64,000 bases of DNA from a virus. This document shows positions 36,175-47,200 of this stretch, one piece after another. The notes below the pieces were generated by a model. It was given only the letters and a program-made list of their open reading frames with translations, ran no database searches and was not told the origin of the DNA. The stretch covers positions 1 to 64,000 of IMG/VR virus record IMGVR_UViG_3300005613_000015; one strand, 5' to 3'. The stretch's first letter is position 1, and the number at the start of each line of letters is the position of its first letter. Both the position numbers and the translations under genes were made by a program.

Positions 36175-39100
36175 TGGCTTTTTCATCTACAACAAAATAC
36201 GATTACATTGAAGTTATAAATCGCTTTGTTCCTGAATTTTATCGGGAACTCGATTATACAAAATATGGTTCGGAAGAGGATATCAACCTTACGTTTTTAG
36301 GGAAGCTTCTTAAAGCAGCAACCTTAAACGACCTCATTTTTAATGTAAATGACTATACAAAACAGGAGATTGCCGAGTTCTTCTTACCCGAGGGACGTAC
36401 CTCCATTAATCCTAATACCTTCCAATCAAAAATTCTAGTTCTCTATGGAAAAAAGTGGAGTTCCTTTTTATCAAAAACTGATTTCAAAACTTGGCTCTCT
36501 GGAACTTTATTCCCAGACATTACTGTTAATAATCCTGTAGGGTTTCACGCATACCTTTCATCGCTTGCCTTTGGAGAGTTTTCCTCACTTAGTTCAACGC
36601 ATTTATACCTAGCCGACCAACTGGGTATGTTTTATTTTATGAATGCTTCTAGCTTGAGTGGGGCTTCTTCTAATGCCTCTGCCGTAGCTATAGATTATCT
36701 CGCTGATAGAATTTACATCGGGGAAGAGGCAACAGATAAAGATGCCATTAATGCATTGTTTAGGTTCTTTTGGGATAACCGAGAATCAAGTACGTTCTAT
36801 AAAAGTTTTTTCCCACCATCACATTCTAGCGGTACTGCGGATATCTCTGGTAATGAATATTTATCAGGAACGCAGATGTATGATGCTATTCGATTACAAC
36901 TAGAAACGTGGACAGACCCACGACTTAAAGATAGTAGTTTTTATAAAGCTTCTTTAAATGCTCTGCTTACTGATGGTTCCGCTGAATTTCCTTCGCAGTT
37001 AAGGGATGCTGGTCCATTTCAGAGATTTTTAAAGGCTGTCAGTCTTGGTATTGCAGACATAAACTTAATTCTAGAAGAGATAGGGGATTTACTAAGTATA
37101 GATGAATGTCCTGAAAAGTTTTTAGAGCTGTTAGCTAATAATATTGGGTGGAGGTTTCTTACAGGTGATTTTGATAAATGGCGTAATCAACTACGTAATG
37201 CCGTGATGTTATATAAAACAAAAGGTAGTGTAGTTGGTTTAGAAGCCGCTTTGAAACTTGTATTCCCTGACGGTTTATTCTCAACCTCAGATATAATAGA
37301 ATCGTGGGAATCTTATCTTCCAAAGTTACTTTATTACCTTATCAAGACAGATTCCTTTATCGCTAGAGAGGGTTTGCAGTTTGCTGCAAAAGAAGAAATG
37401 TTTGAGGGGGGTTGGCCTGTTGGTGTTAGGTTTAACCAAGCTCTCTCAACGTATCAAGATGCAAAAGATAGAAATTATCGGTTTTTAGTTGATGCTATTC
37501 TAGAACACTATCACAATACTTTTAAAGGGATTATTATTTCTGGGCAAGATTTCAGACAGCTACCTATGTGGACTTGCTTACCTGAAAAACCTTTATCAGA
37601 TGGGGAAGGTAGAGGGAAAGGGTTTTATCATCGTAACTATCCAAATGACCCGGCAGCAGAAAGCGGCTTTTTTGTCGCTGTTCCTCCGTGGGAAAAGTAC
37701 GGCTTTTATAAAGAGTGTGAGTTAGATTACGAGTCACTAGACTTCTTTTGTGATATATTATCTGGTAGCAGGGATAGCTTCGGGTTTGAGGTGTCAGAAA
37801 GCGCCGTCTCTGAATTTAAATCCCTACTCACCAGCGCTTTTGAAAGTGTATACGTCATCGAAGGTATTCCTAAATTTTCCCAAAACAATAGATTTAGATT
37901 TTTTACTGAAGGGCATCACTTACCTCCAAACTATTCGAGTTTCGTAGTTCCTGGAAGTACCGATTCCTTACAGGATTTTGATGTTTGGAGTACTAAAGCA
38001 TCTTTTATGTTTGCATCTTTTGCAGCGTCTTCTATGGACTACACTTTAGATGCATACGATACGTATCGTAACCGTGCCGCCTTACAAACGTTTGTAGATG
38101 TTTTAAAAGAGACGATTCCGCTGCACGTTGCACTTAGAGTTATTTTATATAATGACTTGGAAGATGACTATGAGCCAACGCAGTCACTAGCTGTAATTTC
38201 AGACCAGTGTTTAGATTTATTTAATGTTGAATATTTAAATTCTAAACATGCGGATTTCTGGGCTGGTGCTAGTGGCACGGGGTCTTTAGGGACAACCTAT
38301 GTAAACGGAGATGGTCGAGTACTTCCAAGCTATGTTTCAAGTGATAGCGGCTGGTGGCAGGTTAGTGCGACTCTAGACCGAAATACGTCTCGGAGAAGAG
38401 ATTATAGGTATGCGTTAGAGTGTTATCCGTATGTTAGGTCAGGAAAAGGAATGCCTGTCGCTCTTACGCATTATAAAATTGCTACTTCGTCGGCTACGGT
38501 AGATGATAACCCGTACATTAATACGTGGGAATATATTCTTAAAGGGTTCGAATATGATAAGCAGGAGTTCCTACCAACATCTTCTACGGTATGGGATTCA
38601 AGTGGATTTTATGTCGCTACAGAAGGGTGCTACGTTTCAGGAACGTCCAACGAGTTTGACCTGTCTACCTTATATCCAGTCAGGGCAGTTCCAGAGACCG
38701 ACTACGCAGCTAGTTCCGTTCTTGTGTATAGAGATACGATGAAAGGAATTCTAGAAGTAATTACTTCTAAGAAGATTCGGGAGGATAAGTTTGCGCCTTT
38801 ATCAGATGATGATTATAAATCATTTGAATTTGGAAATAGTGTACATGAAGCATACACGATTTACAAAAATGAGTTTTCGGGGCTTTTAAAAAATACGTTA
38901 GGCCCCAACACGCCTTATTACGGTGGATACAACTTTATTTCTTATGCTTTTGGACCGACTATTTGGAATAGCGATTTCCGACACTTAGGAGAAATTACTA
39001 ACGCCTCAATCCCAACCACGCTTCCAGGGCTTACGTTATCGAAGTATGGATATGACACTCAGTGGTCTTCTGTCGTGGGAGGCACGAACGCAGGCGGTCA

Positions 39101-40097
39101 GTTATATCAAAATCAGAATGGTAGAAAAGTTACTGTTGCGGAGAGAACATATTTTGGAGAAGCCCCTGATGTAATTTCAAACGAAGATATCGGCGTGACA
39201 AGAACACGGGCATTCTTGTCTACTAGAGAAATTTTATCCGGGCTAGAGCTTCGCCAAACGACATCGGACTCACAAAGCTTTATAGTGGTTAACAACCAAT
39301 CGGTTACTAAAAATGAAAATACCGATTCAAAATATAGTATTACATTATTTAATCCTGACGGGAATCCGCTGTCTATCGTAGTTCCTTTTAGACCTTCAGA
39401 TAGCGCCACAACACATTATAATAAGTTACGCCCACAATCACAGTTTAGTCTTGATATATTTGCTAAGACAAGCGGAGTTAAATCTCAAGAAATTAAAATT
39501 GAACTGGTAACTTCAGGGCTAACGGATGATGCAGGTAGTGATAAAGAGTGGACGTTTGATTGGTTTGAAAGAAAATGGCGTCCTACAGAAAATATTCTAG
39601 AAGATTATAGATTTACTACGCTTACTGTTTCAAAAGATGAGAACTGTATTAAACCTTATCGAGTAGATTTCCATACTGAGGATATTTTTACAGAAAAAGT
39701 GTTGCCGTGTACAACTCCTTTTAAAACGGGAGATGTACACACTTCTTCCACAAACTACCTGTTAAAGATTACCTGCCCAACAATCTCCCCCTCAAAAAGA
39801 GATGTACTTGTTGATGGGTTAACAGTTTATGAAATTTCTATTACAGATAGATTGTTAAATCAAAGTATGAATGACTTTAATGCTTCTGAAATGGATATTG
39901 TATATAATTTTTGGGATGAACTTTCAGAGGGTAAGCATTCCAGAGACGCAACCAACTCAGCAAGTTTCTTTGAGACTAACGGAGGTAGTAGGGCTGAATA
40001 TGTTGAACTTTTGGGCGGCGGTCTGTATAGCGTTTCTTCTACTATAGGGGTGGGAGCCCCGTCAGGAAACGCATATATTTATAACCTAGAGGACTAA
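36174..40097 (+). CDS. baseplate wedge protein, gp7-like, tail protein I-type core (1307 aa)
   Basis: Very large wedge protein after gp6, in the position of T4 gp7 (1032 aa). The core that I recognise (about 300-365) reads LEEIGDLLSIDECPEKFL, LLANNIGWRFLTGDFDKW, LRNAVMLYKTKGSVVGLEAA, the pattern of phage tail protein I (P2 gpI-type) that links wedge to fibres. The rest is a mixture of helical and beta sequence with many aromatic residues. No enzymatic motif. The next gene starts two bases after the stop. Confidence 0.6.
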   Translation: MAFSSTTKYDYIEVINRFVPEFYRELDYTKYGSEEDINLTFLGKLLKAATLNDLIFNVNDYTKQEIAEFFLPEGRTSINPNTFQSKILVLYGKKWSSFLSKTDFKTWLSGTLFPDITVNNPVGFHAYLSSLAFGEFSSLSSTHLYLADQLGMFYFMNASSLSGASSNASAVAIDYLADRIYIGEEATDKDAINALFRFFWDNRESSTFYKSFFPPSHSSGTADISGNEYLSGTQMYDAIRLQLETWTDPRLKDSSFYKASLNALLTDGSAEFPSQLRDAGPFQRFLKAVSLGIADINLILEEIGDLLSIDECPEKFLELLANNIGWRFLTGDFDKWRNQLRNAVMLYKTKGSVVGLEAALKLVFPDGLFSTSDIIESWESYLPKLLYYLIKTDSFIAREGLQFAAKEEMFEGGWPVGVRFNQALSTYQDAKDRNYRFLVDAILEHYHNTFKGIIISGQDFRQLPMWTCLPEKPLSDGEGRGKGFYHRNYPNDPAAESGFFVAVPPWEKYGFYKECELDYESLDFFCDILSGSRDSFGFEVSESAVSEFKSLLTSAFESVYVIEGIPKFSQNNRFRFFTEGHHLPPNYSSFVVPGSTDSLQDFDVWSTKASFMFASFAASSMDYTLDAYDTYRNRAALQTFVDVLKETIPLHVALRVILYNDLEDDYEPTQSLAVISDQCLDLFNVEYLNSKHADFWAGASGTGSLGTTYVNGDGRVLPSYVSSDSGWWQVSATLDRNTSRRRDYRYALECYPYVRSGKGMPVALTHYKIATSSATVDDNPYINTWEYILKGFEYDKQEFLPTSSTVWDSSGFYVATEGCYVSGTSNEFDLSTLYPVRAVPETDYAASSVLVYRDTMKGILEVITSKKIREDKFAPLSDDDYKSFEFGNSVHEAYTIYKNEFSGLLKNTLGPNTPYYGGYNFISYAFGPTIWNSDFRHLGEITNASIPTTLPGLTLSKYGYDTQWSSVVGGTNAGGQLYQNQNGRKVTVAERTYFGEAPDVISNEDIGVTRTRAFLSTREILSGLELRQTTSDSQSFIVVNNQSVTKNENTDSKYSITLFNPDGNPLSIVVPFRPSDSATTHYNKLRPQSQFSLDIFAKTSGVKSQEIKIELVTSGLTDDAGSDKEWTFDWFERKWRPTENILEDYRFTTLTVSKDENCIKPYRVDFHTEDIFTEKVLPCTTPFKTGDVHTSSTNYLLKITCPTISPSKRDVLVDGLTVYEISITDRLLNQSMNDFNASEMDIVYNFWDELSEGKHSRDATNSASFFETNGGSRAEYVELLGGGLYSVSSTIGVGAPSGNAYIYNLED

Positions 40098-40099
40098 GA

Positions 40100-43000
40100 A
40101 TGCACGGAACTGTTCGTATTTACAAAAACTTCGAAGAAAGCCCTGTTATAGAAGAACCCAACATGATTGTTGATGGGTTCAAGGAGCATATTGTAGATAT
40201 GATGACTTGGATTCCTGCTCCTTCAGAAGGATATTCTTCAGTCTCGGCGGGTTATAACGTTTCAAATTTTACGATTCAGGCGATGGCTTTAGCTCCTTGC
40301 CAAGCCGCAGCGCAACGCGCAGACGCTCTTCTAGCGGTTTCTGGGTATACGGTTACTGGAGCGCCTTCAGGAATAGGGCTCTCCTCATTAAAACGTTCTG
40401 GAGAAAGTTGGACGTATATGGAGGATATACCAAATAACTTTTTCAGTTCTGTTAACTCCCGCAGCGCAAGTAGTTTTCCGAACTCCATACTAAAAAATCC
40501 GACACTTTCAGCCTATACTTCATACTTAAAAAACGGAAAATTTAAAAATTACAGCATCAATCACTTTCTATCAGGCTCTTTCATAAATGAGCTTTTAGAT
40601 TTATATGAACTTCCTAATTGGTCTATTCAAAGCTACCTTAGATATGACCCAAATTCAACAGAGTATGATGATACTTATGTTGCTGGCTCCTGCGCTAGAT
40701 ATGCTTTAAGTTCTGTATCTGCACTATACTCGACACTATCCTCCGTTTACGCCGAAGAAGATGAAGGCGTGTTGTATATTCGTTCTTTTGCAACTAGTTC
40801 TGAAGGAGATACCTCTGGAGCCGTAAAACTCTCGCAGCAATTTTTATTTCCTACTACGGAGTTTGAGCCTTTAGAAACTGTAGCTTCTGCAACTAGTATT
40901 GCAGAGATTACGGCTCAGTTCAGTTCTGTTAGTGGGACTACTAGCCAAGCAGCGATTCACGTTAGTCTGCGAGATGTTACAACAGGTGAGTCGTATAATT
41001 TTGCTTCTGGAAGTTACACAAGACACTCTTGGCAAGGGTCTGGAACTCCATTAATTATTCCGGCTAGTGCAAGTACATCTGGAACAATCTCTACGTTTTT
41101 CAATATTCCAAACGATAAGCTTAAAAATAAGTTTGAGGTTGAGTTCGCGTTCTACTGTGATGCTTCCAGTAATCCTCTAGGAACATACTTTTGGAATGCT
41201 AACGTACAACAATGTGAGGGTTGGAAGTTCGGGAACATTTACGAAAATGCTGATATTCATAGGGTCGTTAACAATGATTTTGCTAATCCAGGAATGTACT
41301 TCTATGCGTCCAGCATAGGTAGTTCCGTTAGTGCAACGGATTTAAGCAACGTAACATATGTATCCCAGGGGGTGAGGCTTAATCCTTTAAAGAAATACTC
41401 TTTTAACCCTATGCCTTATGGTTCCTGGGCTACTAGCTCCGATAATATGAGTTATGGGCTTATTAAATGGGCAAGCTCTAATGTGCAAGAACAGTACAGA
41501 TATAATTTGCTTGCTACTATCGGAGCAGAAAATCTATTAGAAACACGCTTAAATTCGGTGAGTTATGTCGTAACTCCCAACCTATCTCGTACTTCAACCT
41601 ATAACGATACTACTGTTTATAAGGAAAAGATTTTACCAGAGGACTTGTTTTTAGAGATTTCCTCCCAGCAACAAAAGACAGGGACATTTAATGTTGTGGA
41701 TGGAGATTCTTTTGACCTTCAATTCTCATTCCTTAACGAGTATGACAGTACTTTAAGCGCTGGAGTTTCAAAAATTAATCTCTTAACCTCTCGTTACGGT
41801 ACAGACGGAAATCAGAGATTTTATGATTTCGCAAATAATGAGTGGGCAATATCCTCAACTAACTCTGATTTATATACTTCATCATTAATAGTTTCAGGTC
41901 CTGTAGGTCATTACGACGGTGCAGCAATTATAACCGATGGCCTAAACGGTATTATCGACGTTGAAAGTGATAATACTTATGAACTAATTTTAACTGTTGA
42001 AAGTGTAGGCGATACCCCCTCCTACATAAAAAATATTCGATGCAACTCGAAACCTGTTTCGGAAACTCCAACATCCTACGGATTTAAGTCTAATCTTTCT
42101 GGTGCGGGATATCTTGATGTAGCTTGGCTATCTACTAATGATAATAGGAACACGTTATTCAGCAGTCTCGGGTCTTTGTTCACTCCTGATGCTCCATTAA
42201 ATTACGGTAGTCAGGCGGGGTCAATACTTATCGAAGGTATGTTTGATGACCCAAGGTATGTTCACACGGAGGAGTCTGAATATGAAATATTCCTTATGAA
42301 TTCGAATGTAGATTCGGCTTCAAACTATATCAAACTTCGGGCTACTCTAACAGATGCGGCTTTAAGTCTTTGTACAGAAGAGATAGACAGTAACATTTTA
42401 ACGTCTGAGGATTATATCAACAAACCACGTTTCGATATTATCGGACAACCGTTCTTTGAATATAACGGATTGAGTGGATTGTACGGACAAGGAGGATTGT
42501 TTGATATCTTTTTTAGAGCCCCTGGAGGTTCGGTAAATTATATTCCTGATACTTCGTATGAGTATTTTTCAGGGACAGGTGGATTGAATATTCACTATCC
42601 TTTCGATGCAAGTGTAGGTAGTCTTTATGGAGGTTTTGAAACGTCCCCAAAGACAAAGCTTGGGTATACTTATGCATTAAGTGATATTAGCTTGCCTGTA
42701 AGTGCAACTGAAATGGCTTTTGGGTTTGAATATAACAGTAGAGAAACCTCCTCCTACCCGTCTGTAAATTGGCAAGCCGCTGCCACTACGAAGGATGGTA
42801 ATGTTTTATGGTGGGATAGCGCGGTAAATAAATGGGAGCATTACGATATTAGCGCACAACCTCTTAATGCTTTTGACCATACTCTACAACCAGGAGATTT
42901 AAGCGCGGTTGTAAAAACGGCACTTAGTACGAAAGTAGATATCACTTCTGAACGCTTTGATAGCACTACAAAAATTACCTTCTATATTGTTTGTACTGAC

Positions 43001-43714
43001 TGGGCTTCAAATAGCGCAGCACAGCCTGTAGACGCTGTATTTATTACAAACTGGCGATTTTACATCGTCAACCAAGAACCGCCCGACCATTTACCAGGGT
43101 TTCCCAGTCCTTTAGATAGAACTTTAATACCTATCAATTATGAAACGACCCCTTACGGACACTATGGAAATGAGTTGAATTATTGGAGTAGTATATCTGG
43201 GGTTTCTTACGAGAGAATAACAGGTCGTATTAATGCAGCCCCTCATGTAAAGACAGACCCGAATGGAAATTCAATTGCTGTTAATGGTGTACAGTCTAGA
43301 AGCTTTTTGAATCAGTATAGTGGTATAAATTCAGAAGGGTATATTCTTCCTGGTAATCTGCTCGCAGGGCTGGCCGTAAAGGGTTTTGTGACAAGCGCGA
43401 CGACTTCATCAATTGTACTGACCTTAGACCTTGCAAATGATTATGTCTCGAACTTTTACGACCTTGATGTACTTGAGGCTCAGGGAGGTATCGGAGCTAT
43501 TGGACTGTACGTTCTTGATGTAAAAGCAACTTATAAAAAGCTTTTAGAAGGTGGTTATGATTTATCTGCTATGAATGATGATTTATTTAATACCGATACA
43601 AATCCAGTATATAAGTTAGTTGCTAAGAAAGTATTTAGACAAGCGTTAACAAATCCTAACGACGCTCTTAGTAATGACTACATTCGTATTCAGTGGGAGA
43701 TTAACTTCTTATAA
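40100..43714 (+). CDS. large fibre/baseplate protein, expanded member of a three-member family (1204 aa)
   Basis: Its N-terminus (HGTVRIYKNFEES, then EPNMIVDGFKEHIVDMM) and C-terminus (VAKKVFRQALTN, then YIRIQWEINFL) match the start and end of the small proteins at 9802 and 43714. About 1000 residues of Ser/Tyr/Asn-rich beta sequence are inserted between them. This looks like a structural platform domain opened by a large adhesin-like insert. The role in the particle is inferred from neighbours. Overlaps the next gene by one base. No enzyme motif. Confidence 0.55.
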   Translation: MHGTVRIYKNFEESPVIEEPNMIVDGFKEHIVDMMTWIPAPSEGYSSVSAGYNVSNFTIQAMALAPCQAAAQRADALLAVSGYTVTGAPSGIGLSSLKRSGESWTYMEDIPNNFFSSVNSRSASSFPNSILKNPTLSAYTSYLKNGKFKNYSINHFLSGSFINELLDLYELPNWSIQSYLRYDPNSTEYDDTYVAGSCARYALSSVSALYSTLSSVYAEEDEGVLYIRSFATSSEGDTSGAVKLSQQFLFPTTEFEPLETVASATSIAEITAQFSSVSGTTSQAAIHVSLRDVTTGESYNFASGSYTRHSWQGSGTPLIIPASASTSGTISTFFNIPNDKLKNKFEVEFAFYCDASSNPLGTYFWNANVQQCEGWKFGNIYENADIHRVVNNDFANPGMYFYASSIGSSVSATDLSNVTYVSQGVRLNPLKKYSFNPMPYGSWATSSDNMSYGLIKWASSNVQEQYRYNLLATIGAENLLETRLNSVSYVVTPNLSRTSTYNDTTVYKEKILPEDLFLEISSQQQKTGTFNVVDGDSFDLQFSFLNEYDSTLSAGVSKINLLTSRYGTDGNQRFYDFANNEWAISSTNSDLYTSSLIVSGPVGHYDGAAIITDGLNGIIDVESDNTYELILTVESVGDTPSYIKNIRCNSKPVSETPTSYGFKSNLSGAGYLDVAWLSTNDNRNTLFSSLGSLFTPDAPLNYGSQAGSILIEGMFDDPRYVHTEESEYEIFLMNSNVDSASNYIKLRATLTDAALSLCTEEIDSNILTSEDYINKPRFDIIGQPFFEYNGLSGLYGQGGLFDIFFRAPGGSVNYIPDTSYEYFSGTGGLNIHYPFDASVGSLYGGFETSPKTKLGYTYALSDISLPVSATEMAFGFEYNSRETSSYPSVNWQAAATTKDGNVLWWDSAVNKWEHYDISAQPLNAFDHTLQPGDLSAVVKTALSTKVDITSERFDSTTKITFYIVCTDWASNSAAQPVDAVFITNWRFYIVNQEPPDHLPGFPSPLDRTLIPINYETTPYGHYGNELNYWSSISGVSYERITGRINAAPHVKTDPNGNSIAVNGVQSRSFLNQYSGINSEGYILPGNLLAGLAVKGFVTSATTSSIVLTLDLANDYVSNFYDLDVLEAQGGIGAIGLYVLDVKATYKKLLEGGYDLSAMNDDLFNTDTNPVYKLVAKKVFRQALTNPNDALSNDYIRIQWEINFL

Positions 43715-44292
43715 TGACTCAAATTTTAAATTACAATAATACTGATATTCGAGGGCACTTAGAAGTTGTTAAAGTGTTTTCTGACGGTACAGAAGAAGTT
43801 CATTTTTCTGATTCAAATGTTATTACCTCTGGAATGGGCCATACCCTATTAAAAGCTTTTTCAAACCCTAGTACATACAATATCTCAAGTTATCAAATTG
43901 TATACTTTCAGTTAGGCGTCTCAGGAGATGCGAGCCTTCAAGTGTCTAGTACAGGAGAACTTTCTTCTGCGCTGGCTATTGGTGATTATGGCACAGCCAA
44001 TTTTGAGATTTCAACTCATGATTTATCCTCTGGCGCAGGCGCAAGTAGCGTTCCTTTTGGTATCATCCCATTCTCCTATATAAAGAAGATTAGCCCTGCG
44101 AGGGTTATGTATCAAATATTTGTGGGGGAAAATGCTTGTAATAGCCAAACGCTCAATGAAGTGGGATTATTCAGCCGTAACCCCGATAATGCTGCAACCG
44201 AGGGTAGTTACTTATGCGCTTACCGATATTTTACTCCTTTGGAGAAGAATGACAGTTTTTCTGTTTTGTTTAGATGGGTAATTGAATTCTAA
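43714..44292 (+). CDS. tail fibre/baseplate-type protein, short family member (192 aa)
   Basis: Compact member of the family: RGHLEVVKVFSDGTEE, SNVITSGMGHTLLKAF, YFQLGVSGD, LNEVGLFSRNP, YLCAYRYFTPLEK and SVLFRWVIEF. The same elements in the same order are in the gene at 9802, about 34 kb away, and at the two ends of the gene at 40100. Soluble, beta-rich, no signal or membrane span. It lies between wedge-type and fibre genes; likely a connector. One-base overlaps on both sides. Confidence 0.6.
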   Translation: MTQILNYNNTDIRGHLEVVKVFSDGTEEVHFSDSNVITSGMGHTLLKAFSNPSTYNISSYQIVYFQLGVSGDASLQVSSTGELSSALAIGDYGTANFEISTHDLSSGAGASSVPFGIIPFSYIKKISPARVMYQIFVGENACNSQTLNEVGLFSRNPDNAATEGSYLCAYRYFTPLEKNDSFSVLFRWVIEF

Positions 44293-47200
44293 TGGTTTCC
44301 TTTAGTTCAACACTGTACGAATACTTCGACGTTACAGGAGGTGATAATAACCTCTCAGGATACGCCTTCCCAGAAGTGCATAAGCATGACGCTAGTTCAT
44401 TCTACAACTGGGAGCAGGATAACCTGCCGATACTTGACCTTGAAACGCGCTCAGATGTCCTGAAACAGCACTTGGGCTTAGACACGACCCTTACGGGGGT
44501 AACGCTTACAGTCTCAGCAGACGCGCTTAGAAGCGCCTCCAGCGTGGGGGTATACCAGACTGTTCAGGAAGCATTGGAAGTAGTTCCTCGTAGGTTGAGG
44601 TTTCCGGTACTGATTGAGATTTGTAGCTTTGGTGATTTAGGAGAGTTACATTTAAAAGATATTCAGTGTGAGGGTGACGGGGCTTTACAAATTAGTTGTC
44701 GTCAGTATGCAAACTCCTTTTTAATGAAGGCAGCATCGGTTAGTGCCACTCCTAAATATGGACCTTCAGCCACGCAAACTGTTGCCTTGGAGATGTCTGG
44801 CCCGTCGAACCAAATTACGACAGCCATTGGGAATGCCTCTTCTACAAAGCTAGGCATAACCTGCTCATCTGTTGATAAATGGGATAGACACGCAAGGGCC
44901 TTTTTTTCTAAGTGGCCAAATTCTCAGGATGAAGCACAGAACATAGCATTTTCTGTATTCCCTTCCCCCGATAATGGAAGTTTTAGTTCGACAACTGCGA
45001 ACTTTTTCAATCTTCCTGCGTACGATACTCGTTATGATAGTACGGTTTTACAAGACGTAAATCCAAGAGAGGCAAACGGCTCAGGCGCTTCACTTATTTC
45101 GAGTCGAGAAGCCTTAGAAGTAGGTGACTATGGTACTGTTACTCTATATGGTTCTTATTTTAGTAAGGTTACTATCCATAACTGTTCTAAAATTAAATTA
45201 CAAGGGGTATGTATAGATTCTGGTCGTGGTGCGGATTTCTCTTTCCCTAATAACCTTGTTCATTACTGCGATACAGGACTTGAGGTAGTTAATTCAAATA
45301 TTCTGCTCGAAGATGTCGCAGTCTGTCGCATGAAAAAGACAGGAATTTCAGCGCAAAACTCTGTTATTAGCGCAAGCAAGGGCTTGGTTGTTTATCGTAT
45401 TTATGATAGAACTGCTACACAAGCTCGCTCTTCAAACGGTACAGGAATTTTGCTTGTTGATTCCACTCTTGCATACAGTACAAGTTCCGTAAACGGAGAT
45501 GGGCTCGAATTAAGAAATATTTCAAAATGTAAAACAGGTCTTCACGCAATAAACTCTACCGTTGAGGGTGGTTTTAATAACCAGACTAGTAATAATTTCG
45601 TTACAAAACTTGTGTTTCATGGTAACGAAATTGGTATTAAGTTAGAGCATTCTAAATACACGCCAAATGCTAGAACAGAAGTATTCTGTAATCTTGAAGG
45701 TATTCAAGCAGAGCAATCTATTATTGAGGCTGACACATTCTCAATTGATTCTAATCAAGGCGTAGGGATTTATCTTGATAAATCTACGTATACATATGGA
45801 AAACTGATAGGAACTTACTACACTGACGCTTCGAATTTTTCGGGAGGACCTGCCGCAGCTTCACCAAAACCCGCTTATACATGTGACTACAACGGTGTTA
45901 ATTTATTCGTAAATAACGGTTCAACGGTTAAATATGCTGATGGTTGTACGACCGTAAGCAGTTTAGGTTTGTGGGGAGGTTCTGTACTTGAGCAGGGAGC
46001 AACTAACGAGCGTCCAATGTCTAATCACGGACAGGTGAATGGAAAAGCCCAACCTTGCATTATCGTATCCAAGAATTCAAGTGCTGAGTTTGCGCATTTA
46101 TCCGTAGGTGCTTCTCAAACTAGACAAGGTGTAGCTGGCGCGTGCGTACTGGCCGAAAAAGATTCTACAGTAATCTTCCGAGGAAGTGGACAATCAAACA
46201 CATGTCTTGGAGGTACTGGAGGTGTTACAACAACAACTTTAAAAAGTCTTTGGACTAATGCGGGCGTCGCAGCGGTTGATAATTCAAAAGTTATTTTCAC
46301 TGGACCCACTAAAATCGCTGGGTTTGGGGTAGGCGTTCTTGCTCAAGGACGTTCAAAAATGTCTTTCGGTCCTCCTACGACTGACTACACAACATGGCTT
46401 CCTGATTCAACGAAGTTCTCTTTAGACGCATCCTCTAACCACTCTTTCTTAGATATTCATTCTGCGAGAGCTTGTTTGGTTGCAACCGATAAATCAACAA
46501 TTGAATTAATGGCACTCGGAGGGTCTGCCCTAGACGCCGATAATTCAGTTGATATGAATCAGAATTATAATTCCTCCGCAATATTCGCCAGCGCTACGTC
46601 TGGAAGTTATGTAAGATTTTCTCCTAATGGTTTTACGGAGCGAGTTAATACTACCAAAGCCGCTGGAGGAGCGTTCGATGTTTTTTCACGAACTGCGGCG
46701 GCCTTTGCGGATGATGCTCAATCAGATGTAACTACAGGAGGGATGTGCGTAAGGGCAATTGGCTCTAGCCAAGTAAATGCAAATCTCGTAAATTTTAAAA
46801 TAGATAACGCTCTTTCAAATTCATTATCAGGCGTTTGTTATAATTATGACGGAAATGGTTGTGAGTTTGATGATACGATAACATCTGGAATTGTTACCTC
46901 TCTAACCTCTAATGTTTGTGATTTAGTTTCTAGTTGCTGTACTGTTGTAACTACTATTGCTAGTACAACTACAACCACAACTACAACCACAACTACAACC
47001 ACAACTACAACCGGCATTACAACCATAACACTTCCAAGCACCATAACATTTCCACCCCCTCCAACTGAATACAATATAAACGCAGCTATTACTTATAATG
47101 TGGACGGCGCGAGCGGCGGCGTAGATGATTTTTATACAACGCAGGGGGGTATCGAGTTCTCTTGTGTTGGTACGCAGATTCATCTATGGAATATTGCTGA

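Noticed and set aside
46844-47074. Poly-Val minus-strand frame
   Set aside because: Same artefact at the shorter Thr-coding repeat of the first adhesin paralogue.
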